13,035 nucleotides of DNA from Thermodesulfobacteriota bacterium (GTDB lineage: Bacteria > Desulfobacterota > BSN033 > UBA1163): contig JASEIE010000078.1 of assembly GCA_030024065.1 (NCBI GenBank), forward strand, positions 1 through 13,035. The letters are read 5' to 3'. The number at the start of each line of letters is the position of its first letter. Position 1 is the stretch's first letter. Made by a program: the position numbers and the translations under genes. A model generated the notes under the pieces. The model ran no database searches, was not told the origin of the DNA, and saw only the letters and a program-made list of their open reading frames with translations. Of the stretch, positions 1-6,595 are shown piece by piece.

Positions 1-3
1 TTT

Positions 4-41
4 TCCACGATGTCCTGAGCATTAAATTTGTCCACGATGTC
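4..41. repeat. Two 11-bp direct repeats, 27 bp apart, at window edge
   Basis: TCCACGATGTC occurs at 4-14 and again at 31-41, a spacing of exactly 27 bp (nine codons). On the minus strand, downstream of the last Bug gene, one frame reads DNVHDIVDKFNAQDIVEK. In it the peptide DIV(D/E)K recurs with a nine-residue period. The frame has no ATG inside the window and is preceded by a TAG, so coding is not shown. The repeat may continue beyond the window edge. Confidence 0.5.
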
Positions 42-60
42 GTGAACGTTATCACCCTAC

Positions 61-1032
61 TTACTTCAATCCCCACAACGTATTCACTTCCTCAATCTCT
101 TTTATGACATATTCCTTTGTTCCATTTTCATTGCGGTAAAACGGGAGCACCCCAATATTTCTCATTGCAGAGACAATATCCGGATCCTTTAACGCCTCCT
201 GTAATATCTTATCCCACTTTTCAACAATATGGGAAGGCAGTTTCGGTGGGCCAGAAAGACCTGTCCAGTATTGGACATCTATTGTGGGAAATCCCTGTTC
301 TTCAGTGGTAGGGATATTTGGTAGGTCTGGCCATCTCGTTTTGGTCGTTATGGCAAGCGTCTTTACCATCCCTCCTTTAATAGCAGGCATAGCTGAGCTA
401 GCACCCAGCCCCATTTTCACATGACCGCCAGCAGTCAGGGAAACGGCTGGAGCTCCACCCGGTACCATAACAGGTTTTGTTTTCGGAACATCAACACCAA
501 TTGCCTTAAAAAACTGCCTTCCGGTGAAGTCCAGACCGCTTGCGCCACCTGTTGAAGTCCATGTAAAATTTTCAGGCTCTTTCCTAGCCTCATCTGCAAG
601 TTCTTTCAAATTGTTAAAGGGAGAGGTTGGAGACACCATTAGGAAAAAAGGACCGATGGAGGTCATGCCGATAAAGGTTCGGTCCATCACCTTAAAGGGC
701 AGATTTTTGACAGCTGCCCCCAGGGCGGAGGTGCTTGATTGGCTATCACCCAGTAAAGTATAACCGTCTGGTTTTGCATTATAGACTTCGAGACAGGCTG
801 GAATGGTGTTTCCACCTGGTTTGTTGACCACATTTACAGGTATGCCCCATTTTTTGCTCACATAACCAGCTACAATCCGAGCTGCCAAATCCGTCCCACC
901 ACCAGGAGCGAATGGAACGATGATCTCAATGGCTCTTGTAGGATACTTCTCCTGGGATTGTGTTTCTCCAAACCATCCGATTATGATCAACATGAGCACC
1001 AAAATCAAAAAACAACTTTTTGTCTTGTACAT
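61..1032 (-). CDS. TctC/Bug-family periplasmic carboxylate-binding protein, copy 1
   Basis: This is a 323-residue extracytoplasmic solute receptor of the tripartite tricarboxylate transporter (TctC/Bug) family, a normal length. A signal peptide (positively charged start, hydrophobic residues 8-22) ends near QSQ-EKYPTR, so the mature protein is periplasmic. The ligand loop APGGGTD lies at about 42-48, and the family motif PTTEEQGFP lies in the C-terminal half. Family members bind citrate, other di- or tricarboxylates, or aromatic acids; the ligand here cannot be read from sequence. The start is an ATG preceded by AAAGGGGGAAAG. It is the last of four tandem paralogues, 31 bp after copy 2, and is probably cotranscribed with it. 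A patch at 418-520 is nearly identical in DNA to copy 3. No TctA or TctB membrane gene is in view. Confidence 0.93.
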   Translation of the reverse strand: MYKTKSCFLILVLMLIIIGWFGETQSQEKYPTRAIEIIVPFAPGGGTDLAARIVAGYVSKKWGIPVNVVNKPGGNTIPACLEVYNAKPDGYTLLGDSQSSTSALGAAVKNLPFKVMDRTFIGMTSIGPFFLMVSPTSPFNNLKELADEARKEPENFTWTSTGGASGLDFTGRQFFKAIGVDVPKTKPVMVPGGAPAVSLTAGGHVKMGLGASSAMPAIKGGMVKTLAITTKTRWPDLPNIPTTEEQGFPTIDVQYWTGLSGPPKLPSHIVEKWDKILQEALKDPDIVSAMRNIGVLPFYRNENGTKEYVIKEIEEVNTLWGLK

Positions 1033-1063
1033 AGCACTTTCCCCCTTTCTCCATGACTCAATT

Positions 1064-2050
1064 TTATTTTAAACCCCACAATTCTCTTACTTCTTCAGTT
1101 TCCTTTATGACCTGTTCTCTGACCTCCCGAGCATTTAGGTAAAATGGTGTAAATCCGGTATTTCTCATTTTAGTAAGAACCTCCAGATCCTTTACCATCT
1201 CTTCCAAAGCCTTGTTCCATATTTCAACAACATGGGAAGGTAAGTTCGGTGGTCCTGAAGGGCCATATCGGTCCTGAACATCAACCGCTGAATAGCCTTG
1301 TTCTGCAGTGGTGGGTACGTCCGGCAAGTCTGGCCACCTTTGCTTACTCGTTGTAGCTATCCCTCTGACTGTCTTTCCCTTAATGGCAGGAAGACTGGCA
1401 CTCGTCGAACCGACACCCATCTTTACATTACCTCCAGCAGTTAGGACAATAGCCTGAGATGCGCCCTGGCTCATGATGGGTTTCGTCTTATGAACATCTA
1501 CACCGATTACCTTTAAGAATTTTCTGCCTGTGTAGTCTTGAGCGGCAGCACCTCCCAGGGAAGTCCATGAGAAATTGCCAGGGTCCTTCTTGGCTTCAAC
1601 ATCGAGGTCCTTCATGGTCATAAATGGAGTGCTGGGAGGTACGACAATGAACATCGCCACGCCTGTGGTAACCCCAATAAATGTTCGATCCATGATCTTA
1701 AAAGGTAGGTTCTTTACAACTACTTCAAGCAGGGGACCGCTTCCAAGACCATCCTGTAACATCGTGTATCCATCCGGGGCTGCGCGGTAAACTTCCAGAC
1801 AGGCCGGGACTGTATTTCCTCCAGGCTTGTTCACTACATTAACAGGAACAGCCCATCTTTTACTCAAATAACCAGCCAGTATCCGGGCAGATAAATCCGT
1901 ACCACCGCCAGGAGCATACGGAACGATGATCTCAATGGGTCGGGTTGGATATTTCTCTTGGGATTGGACTGGATTGCTTGATCCAGTTAAATAACCGATA
2001 ATTAATGTAGATAGTAAACCCCACAGCAACCATCTTTTCGTTTGATTCAC
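1064..2050 (-). CDS. TctC/Bug-family periplasmic carboxylate-binding protein, copy 2
   Basis: This 328-residue TctC/Bug receptor has a signal peptide (hydrophobic segment about 8-22, cleavage near VQSQ-EKYPTR) and the ligand loop APGGGTD at about 46-52. The start codon is GTG, chosen because AAGGAGGAGAG lies just upstream and the signal peptide begins there. It follows copy 3 by 24 bp and precedes copy 1 by 31 bp, so the three are probably one transcript. It is the most divergent copy. The YWxGxSGPPxLP segment of its sisters is replaced by DRYGPSGPPNLP, losing the tryptophan, and VPGGAPAVSLTAGG is replaced by MSQGASQAIVLTAGG. These changes lie in the C-terminal domain and may alter ligand range. 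The ligand is unknown. Confidence 0.92.
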   Translation of the reverse strand: MNQTKRWLLWGLLSTLIIGYLTGSSNPVQSQEKYPTRPIEIIVPYAPGGGTDLSARILAGYLSKRWAVPVNVVNKPGGNTVPACLEVYRAAPDGYTMLQDGLGSGPLLEVVVKNLPFKIMDRTFIGVTTGVAMFIVVPPSTPFMTMKDLDVEAKKDPGNFSWTSLGGAAAQDYTGRKFLKVIGVDVHKTKPIMSQGASQAIVLTAGGNVKMGVGSTSASLPAIKGKTVRGIATTSKQRWPDLPDVPTTAEQGYSAVDVQDRYGPSGPPNLPSHVVEIWNKALEEMVKDLEVLTKMRNTGFTPFYLNAREVREQVIKETEEVRELWGLK

Positions 2051-2074
2051 AGCACTCTCCTCCTTGCTGAAGAT

Positions 2075-3058
2075 TTACTTCAAACCCCATAATTCTCTTA
2101 CTTCTTCAGTCTCTTTCATCACAAATTCTCTCATCTCCTGGGCATTGTGGTAAAAGGGTACTGCTCCAATGCTTTTCACCTTGGATATAATTTCAGGGTC
2201 CTTTAGCATTTCTTGCAATACCTTATCCCATATCTCCACAATATGAGATGGCAGTTTTGGTGTTCCTGAAATGCCCATCCAATAATGGTGGTCTACTGTC
2301 GGATAGCCCAACTCCAAAGTAGTAGGGACATCTGGTAAATCTGGCCATCTCTGTTTACTCGTAACAACCAGAGCCCTTACCGTCCCGCCTTTGATCGCCG
2401 GAAGGCATGCACTAACAGTCCCCAAACCCATCTTCACATGACCGCCAGCAGTCAGGGAAACCGCTGGAGCTCCACCCGGTACCATAACAGGTTTTGTTTT
2501 CGAAACATCAATACCAATTGCCTTAAAAAACTGCCTTGTGGTAAAGTCATGGCCACCGGCACCTCCCAATGAAGTCCATGTGAAATTTTCTGGGTCCTTT
2601 TTAGCCTCCACTTCAAGATCTTTCAGGCTTTTATAAGGGGACGGAGAATGCACGATAATGGCCATCGGGCTGATGGCAGTCATGGCGATAAAGGTTCGAT
2701 CCATGATTTTATAGGGGAGATCTTTGACAACAATTGGCGTCATGGAGCTGCTTGGGTTATTATCCGCCAGGAGTGTATAGCCGTCAGGTTTTGCTCGATA
2801 GACTTCCAAACAGGCGGGGACAGTGTTACCACCGGGCTTGTTGACCACGTTCATGGGAACACCCCATTTTCTGTTCAAATAGGCTGCTATGATACGGTTC
2901 ACCAAATCCGTCGAAGCACCTGGAGCAAACGGAACGATGATCTCAATGGCTCTTGTTGGATATTTCTCCTGAGATTGGGCTGGATGACTCAATACAATGG
3001 TCATCAAGGATAATACTAAAAATAAACACACCAATATCTTTATCTTTTCTCGACTCAT
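2075..3058 (-). CDS. TctC/Bug-family periplasmic carboxylate-binding protein, copy 3
   Basis: This 327-residue TctC/Bug receptor has an N-terminal signal peptide (hydrophobic about 8-23, cleavage near AQSQ-EKYPTR). Its ligand loop is APGASTD at about 45-51, unlike the APGGGTD of copies 1 and 2. The ATG start has a strong ribosome site, AAGGAGGGAG, 5-6 nt upstream. It follows copy 4 by 103 bp and precedes copy 2 by 24 bp. Most of the protein is closest to copy 4; both share DNNPSSSMTPIVVK and PYKIMDR. A 103-bp stretch at 2435-2537 is instead almost identical in DNA to copy 1. The carboxylate ligand cannot be told from sequence, and no cognate membrane permease is visible. Confidence 0.93.
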   Translation of the reverse strand: MSREKIKILVCLFLVLSLMTIVLSHPAQSQEKYPTRAIEIIVPFAPGASTDLVNRIIAAYLNRKWGVPMNVVNKPGGNTVPACLEVYRAKPDGYTLLADNNPSSSMTPIVVKDLPYKIMDRTFIAMTAISPMAIIVHSPSPYKSLKDLEVEAKKDPENFTWTSLGGAGGHDFTTRQFFKAIGIDVSKTKPVMVPGGAPAVSLTAGGHVKMGLGTVSACLPAIKGGTVRALVVTSKQRWPDLPDVPTTLELGYPTVDHHYWMGISGTPKLPSHIVEIWDKVLQEMLKDPEIISKVKSIGAVPFYHNAQEMREFVMKETEEVRELWGLK

Positions 3059-3097
3059 CTTGACTCCCTCCTTTCCTGTGAGTTCTTCACTCTTTTT

Positions 3098-3120
3098 AAG
3101 GTTAAAGGCTAAACATTGCC
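3098..3120. repeat. Possible relict of the AACATTGC repeat
   Basis: The spacer between Bug copies 4 and 3 contains AAGGCTAAACATTGC (3106-3120), preceded by a GGTTAA hexamer. It closely resembles AAGGCTAACAATGC at 6464-6477 in the structured element. The match is short and could be chance. Confidence 0.25.
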
Positions 3121-3161
3121 CCTCACCTAAAGAATATGGTCTTCCTCACTTCTGTGAAGTC

Positions 3162-4139
3162 TTACTTTAGACCCCACAATATGGCCACCTCTTCGGCCTC
3201 CTTCATGACGAACTCCCTCATCTCCTGAGCATTCTTGTAAGATGGCATTGCCATAATTTTGTCTAATCTAGAAAGGACCATCGGATCCTTTAGCATTTCT
3301 TGCAAAGCCTTATCAAAATTCTCAATAATATGGGAAGGAAGGTTCGGTGGCCCTGAAAAACCAATCCAATATATGCAGCTTACTGTGGGGTAGCCCAATT
3401 CCGCAGTGGTTGGAACATCAGGAAGATTTGGCTCCCTCGTCTTACTCGTTATGGCCAGTGGCCTTACCGTCCCCGCTTTAATAGCGGGAAGAGCTCCACT
3501 TGTGGTTCCCACGCCCATTTTCACATGACCGCCAGCAGTGAGGGCGACAGCTGGAGCTCCACCTGGAGCCATCACAGGTTTCGTCTTTGTAACATCTATC
3601 CCAATTGCTTTTAAAAACTGTCTACAGGTAAAATCCTGAGCACCGGCGCCACCAAGGGAAGTCCATGTGAAACTTTCAGGATCTTTCTTAGCCTCAATTT
3701 CAAGGTCTTTCAAGCTCTTAAAAGGAGAGCCTGAATGAACAATCGGAACCATTGGAACTTCAGATATTATGGCAATGAAGGCCCGATCCATGATCTTATA
3801 AGGAAGTTTTTTAACCACTATCGGCGTCATAGAGCTACTTGGATTGTTATCCACTAGCAATGTGTAGCCGTCTGGTTTTGCACTATAGACCTCAAGACAG
3901 GCAGGGACAGTATTACCACCAGGTTTGTTAATCACATTCACGGGTACTTTCCAAATTTTATTCAGATAATCTGCCGCGATTCGAGCCACCAAATCCGTTG
4001 AAGCACCAGGAGCGAATGGAATGATGAGATCAATCGCCCTTGTGGGATACTTTTCCTGAGATTGGACTTGAGCGACCCATCCCGTTAATAAAAAAATGAT
4101 CAATAAAATCGTAAATAACCACCCTTTTGCTTTACACAT
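3162..4139 (-). CDS. TctC/Bug-family periplasmic carboxylate-binding protein, copy 4 (first in cluster)
   Basis: This 325-residue TctC/Bug receptor is the promoter-proximal member of the tandem cluster. The signal peptide has a hydrophobic core at about 7-20, with cleavage near VQSQ-EKYPTR. The ligand loop is APGASTD at about 43-49, and family blocks GGHVKMG and PTTAELGYP are present. The ATG is preceded by AAAGGAGGTAAG, the best ribosome site of the four. It carries two cysteines absent from the other copies (in FTCRQF and SCIYW). A 395-bp gap separates it from the upstream isomerase-like gene, so it may have its own promoter. It may nonetheless serve the same pathway, taking up the acid or a relative of the acid that enzyme handles. 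That link is inference from position. Confidence 0.93.
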   Translation of the reverse strand: MCKAKGWLFTILLIIFLLTGWVAQVQSQEKYPTRAIDLIIPFAPGASTDLVARIAADYLNKIWKVPVNVINKPGGNTVPACLEVYSAKPDGYTLLVDNNPSSSMTPIVVKKLPYKIMDRAFIAIISEVPMVPIVHSGSPFKSLKDLEIEAKKDPESFTWTSLGGAGAQDFTCRQFLKAIGIDVTKTKPVMAPGGAPAVALTAGGHVKMGVGTTSGALPAIKAGTVRPLAITSKTREPNLPDVPTTAELGYPTVSCIYWIGFSGPPNLPSHIIENFDKALQEMLKDPMVLSRLDKIMAMPSYKNAQEMREFVMKEAEEVAILWGLK

Positions 4140-4534
4140 GGCAACTTACCTCCTTTATTTGGATTTTATTCATTTGAAGATAATGGTTTAAACTGGGCCT
4201 GTCGAACTTTTCACCTCCTTCTTGGCTCTGAACCTCGTGCTTTTAAAACGGAATAATTAAAAACCATACAAATCGAATCTGTTGTTGAGGTGCGAAAGAA
4301 GTCTTTCTGACACAGGGAAACAAAAAGAGGAACCCCTATAAGGAGAGAGAAAAACATTTTGGAGCCTTTCAAGTATGTGAGTTTTTTTTGCAGCCACTAC
4401 TGTTCATTGTATCATAATAATTAGATTATAGGAAGGCCATCCTTTTTAGAGGTCCCACATTGTTTTATTTTATGGCGTGTCGTAAAACTTTTCGGAAACC
4501 GTTCTCCATCAAATTGTCTGCCTTCTCCTCCTCT
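4140..4534. other. Intergenic region upstream of the Bug cluster
   Basis: These 395 bp hold no ORF of note. The only clear element is the ribosome site of Bug copy 4 next to its start. An AT-rich stretch at about 4400-4435 contains TATAAT (minus strand, 4430-4425) and TATGAT-like hexamers, but none has a convincing TTGACA-like partner 16-18 bp away. An imperfect palindrome GGAAGGCCATCC lies at 4431-4442. I see no hairpin with a T-run that would end transcription from the isomerase-like gene. A promoter for the Bug cluster is likely here but cannot be placed. Confidence 0.5.
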
Positions 4535-5254
4535 TTACAACCTTGTCAAAAGCATTCCATAACCACTGACAGGAGATTTGAAACCCAAAGTTTTTAGGGC
4601 CAACCACAGTGAAGCCTGGACTGCCGTTACCACAGGTTTACCTATATCTTTCTCTAACTGTTCTGCAATCTCCGCCGCCCTTAACTGAGTACAGGAGATA
4701 AAAACCCCATCCGATTCAGGCACAAAAGCCTTCTTTCCTAACTGATAAAGGAGAAAAGGGGCATTGCGGGCATGTTCCCATACATCCTTTTGGCGAAGGC
4801 TCTCCAATCTCATCACCTGAAACCCATTCCCCTCTAAGAATGCGATCAGTTTTTTATCCACCTCTTCAGAATAAGGAGTGGCAACCGAAACCTTTTTGAT
4901 CCCCATTTCCCTTAACCCCTCTACCATGGCGGAAGAGGTGGTGATCGCTGGGACTTTAACCTCCCGAGCAATGATCTCGCTCAGTTCCTTGTCCCAGGTA
5001 ATCCCTTTAAAAAAACTCCCGCTTGTACAACCATAGATAACAACATCTACGTGAGCAGCCGCAACATCTTTGGCAGCTTCAATAGCTTTATCTGTCATCT
5101 CTCGTAAAGCGTCTACCGATGACTCGGGTGCCTCCCAACTGATCCTTGCAGTATGGACAGATATGCCTTCTGGTACCATTCGATGAAAATCCATTTCCAT
5201 GGTGGTATTGATACTGGGCACCAAAATCCCAATCTTTCCGCGATATCCATACAT
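4535..5254 (-). CDS. Maleate isomerase / arylmalonate decarboxylase-like enzyme (Asp/Glu racemase superfamily)
   Basis: This cytoplasmic protein of 239 residues, the family's usual length, has no signal peptide. The N-terminal VPSINTTMEMD block (about 12-22) matches the PSxNTTME signature of maleate cis-trans isomerases. Two putative catalytic cysteines sit in the expected places: C76 in YGCTSGS and C188 in ISCTQLRA. Family members use a cysteine pair to isomerise maleate to fumarate or to racemise substrates, while arylmalonate decarboxylase keeps only the second cysteine and has glycine at the first. The body (VATPYSEEVDKKLIAFL) reads closest to the decarboxylase/racemase branch, so the substrate is open. 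The ATG at 5254 has AAGGAAAG about 8 nt upstream. It starts 53 bp after the shortened etfA and is probably cotranscribed with it. The Bug carboxylate-binding genes follow, which fits a carboxylic-acid pathway. Confidence 0.85.
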   Translation of the reverse strand: MYGYRGKIGILVPSINTTMEMDFHRMVPEGISVHTARISWEAPESSVDALREMTDKAIEAAKDVAAAHVDVVIYGCTSGSFFKGITWDKELSEIIAREVKVPAITTSSAMVEGLREMGIKKVSVATPYSEEVDKKLIAFLEGNGFQVMRLESLRQKDVWEHARNAPFLLYQLGKKAFVPESDGVFISCTQLRAAEIAEQLEKDIGKPVVTAVQASLWLALKTLGFKSPVSGYGMLLTRL

Positions 5255-5307
5255 AAAATCTTTCCTTTCTTTATTTAACTCTTATTATTCTTAGGTTGAT
5301 GATAAGG

Positions 5308-6177
5308 CTAAGATTCTTTTTTCTCTTCGAGTCGCCTTAGAAATTCCGGAACAAACTCTAAGATGTCGTCCACGATACCATAATGGGCCACATTGAAAAT
5401 TGGGGCGTTCGGATCCTTGTTCACAGCAATAATGATTCGTGATGCATCCATCCCTGCGGTATGGTTTGCCTGGCCAGAGATGCCTAAGGCAATGTAGATG
5501 ACAGGAGAGACCGTCTTACCAGAAATCCCAACCTGCCGACTTGAAGGTAGCCATCCCAAGTCTACAACCGGACGAGAACATGAGATCATGCCTCCCAATT
5601 TTTCTCCTAATTCTTTCATTTTAGGAAGATTTTCAACATCTCCTAAGCCTCGACCAACGGAGACCAAAATATCTGCCTTGGTGATATCTTCCCCTTCCAA
5701 ACTTTCCTCGATGATACCTATAACCTTTGTCTTCTCTGGCTCCCAAGAGCTCTTCCATGGAAGATGGGTTAAAGGGAGAGGATTGTCATTTTCAATAGAA
5801 ACGCCTTCTTCTTTCCAGGCACCCTTTTGGACACTGATCACGGCCCCCCTTTCAAGATTGAGCGTTAAAGAAACAAAGAGCTTGCCTCCTTGAATCGGCC
5901 GCCTGATCAAAGCCTTACCATTTTTCCACTCCAGATCAACACAATCAGTAATCACTGGAACCCCTAATCGCCAACCCACTGCAGGACCAAGCTCCATGCC
6001 TTGATGGGAAAAACCAAGGAAAAGAACTCCTGCTCCCCCTTCCCCTACAATATCCGCTAATATTTTTGAGATCACTTCATTATTGTGTTCATTCCCAGAA
6101 GGAAGATCCACCACGATCAGTTCATCGACGAACCCACTGAGAAGGGTTTCTCTCCCTTCTAAATGCTTTCCAATCAC
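5308..6177 (-). CDS. etfA: Electron transfer flavoprotein alpha subunit, N-terminally truncated
   Basis: ETF alpha pairs with ETF beta to pass electrons from acyl-CoA or other dehydrogenases. The C-terminal FAD-binding domain is complete: GRGLGDVEN (about 175-183), CSRPVVD (200-206), VGISGK (216-221), HTAGM (239-243), NKDPNAPIF (253-261), YGIVDD (266-271). In the last block the usual ADYG or similar reads AHYG. The protein has 289 residues against roughly 310-330 for the family. Aligned by eye to human ETFA, it begins near the strand LVxG, so the first beta strand and helix (about 35 residues) are missing. Translation of the minus strand upstream in all three frames gives no such segment. The only possible start is GTG at 6177; a TGA lies 18 nt upstream in frame. 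The gene may be a deletion product and non-functional, although translation coupled to the overlapping 17-codon frame is possible. No intact etfB is in the window. Confidence 0.85.
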   Translation of the reverse strand: MIGKHLEGRETLLSGFVDELIVVDLPSGNEHNNEVISKILADIVGEGGAGVLFLGFSHQGMELGPAVGWRLGVPVITDCVDLEWKNGKALIRRPIQGGKLFVSLTLNLERGAVISVQKGAWKEEGVSIENDNPLPLTHLPWKSSWEPEKTKVIGIIEESLEGEDITKADILVSVGRGLGDVENLPKMKELGEKLGGMISCSRPVVDLGWLPSSRQVGISGKTVSPVIYIALGISGQANHTAGMDASRIIIAVNKDPNAPIFNVAHYGIVDDILEFVPEFLRRLEEKKES

Positions 6178-6230
6178 TATTCCAAAACGGGATCAATTGG
6201 AATCCCCTTGCAACAGACTGCCACCCGCAT
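6177..6230 (-). pseudogene. Remnant of an ETF beta subunit start
   Basis: A 17-codon frame reads MRVAVCCKGIPIDPVLE and ends in a TAG that shares its G with the GTG of the truncated etfA. MRVAVCCKG(I/V)P is typical of how ETF beta proteins begin (MKxxVCxKQVPDT). A ribosome site AGGGG lies 7 nt before the ATG. In etf operons beta usually precedes alpha. The simplest reading is that one internal deletion removed the rest of etfB and the first codons of etfA, leaving the two pieces out of frame. The match is short, so a chance resemblance is not excluded. Confidence 0.55.
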
Positions 6231-6259
6231 GACCTAACCCCTATTCTAAAGTTAACCTT

Positions 6260-6550
6260 AACATTGCAGAAAATTTAGCCATATGGAATGGGTGAACCGG
6301 TCGTAAAGGCTTCGGGGCGAACCTTTAAGTCAATCAGCACATACGTCTCCAACCCCTGCCGGAGTTCACCTTAGGTGAGGTCCACCCATTCCCTTAACAT
6401 GTCAACTCAACCGCCGTCCGAAGCCTTGAAGAGCGGTTTACCCGTGGCCGTTTATCAACTGTAAGGCTAACAATGCAAAATTAGCATTAAAAAATTGCCT
6501 TTGAAATTCAATGATAACTGCTAATTGCTAATTTTTCATTTTGCAATGTT
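6260..6550. repeat. Element with AACATTGC-type inverted ends and hairpin-rich core (MITE-like or structured RNA)
   Basis: The left arm (6260-6280, AACATTGCAGAAAATTT then AGCC) recurs inverted at 6526-6550 (ending TTTTGCAATGTT). A third, same-direction copy lies at 6469-6486 (AACAATGCAAAATTAGCA). Between them: a 14-bp stem with one mismatch, 6285-6298 with 6379-6392; inside it a 10-bp hairpin TAAAGG-c-TTCG/CGAACCTTTA at 6304-6327; a weak CTCC/GGAG pair at 6347-6364; and TCACCT/AGGTGA at 6366-6378. Then comes AACCGC/GCGGTT at 6409-6438. AAGGCTTCGG (6306-6315) also recurs inverted at 6418-6427, an alternative fold. No transposase is present. Other genomic copies would be needed to prove mobility. 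Confidence 0.5.
6469..6550. other. Long AT-rich imperfect hairpin downstream of lptD
   Basis: AACAATGCAAAATTAGCA (6469-6486) can pair with 6526-6550, separated by a loop of about 39 nt. One 7-nt insertion (around TTTTCAT) interrupts the right arm. It lies 46 bp past the lptD stop, so transcripts of the accD-folC-lptD operon would run into it. It might protect or delimit the 3' end, but it lacks a GC-rich stem and a T-run. Confidence 0.4.
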
Positions 6551-6595
6551 GTTTAAATCCTATCGGGCAGCGATGTTTCCAAACCTTATCAGGGT

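Larger units (their letters stand above)
6231..6595. other. Non-coding region between lptD and the etf remnant
   Basis: This 365-bp stretch has no complete gene of 60 codons or more. It holds the repeat-flanked structured element described separately and a 31-codon open segment on the minus strand (6370-6278). Short GTTAACCTTAAC repeats lie at 6251-6262, next to the left arm. Downstream of lptD (6551-6595) I see no hairpin with a T-run; AACC/GGTT around 6579-6595 is too short to call a terminator. Confidence 0.6.

Noticed and set aside
4425..4430. TATAAT on the minus strand as a promoter for the Bug cluster
   Set aside because: No TTGACA-like hexamer or TGn extension stands at the right distance, and the area is AT-rich enough for chance TATAAT hexamers.
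6243..6248. TAGAAT as a -10 for the etf remnant
   Set aside because: It overlaps the ribosome-site region of the 17-codon frame and has no good -35, so it would give almost no leader.
6260..6550. Identification of the element as SRP RNA, tmRNA, RNase P or a group II intron piece
   Set aside because: Short similarities to such RNAs were looked for; none of their signature sequences or domain V-like stems is present.
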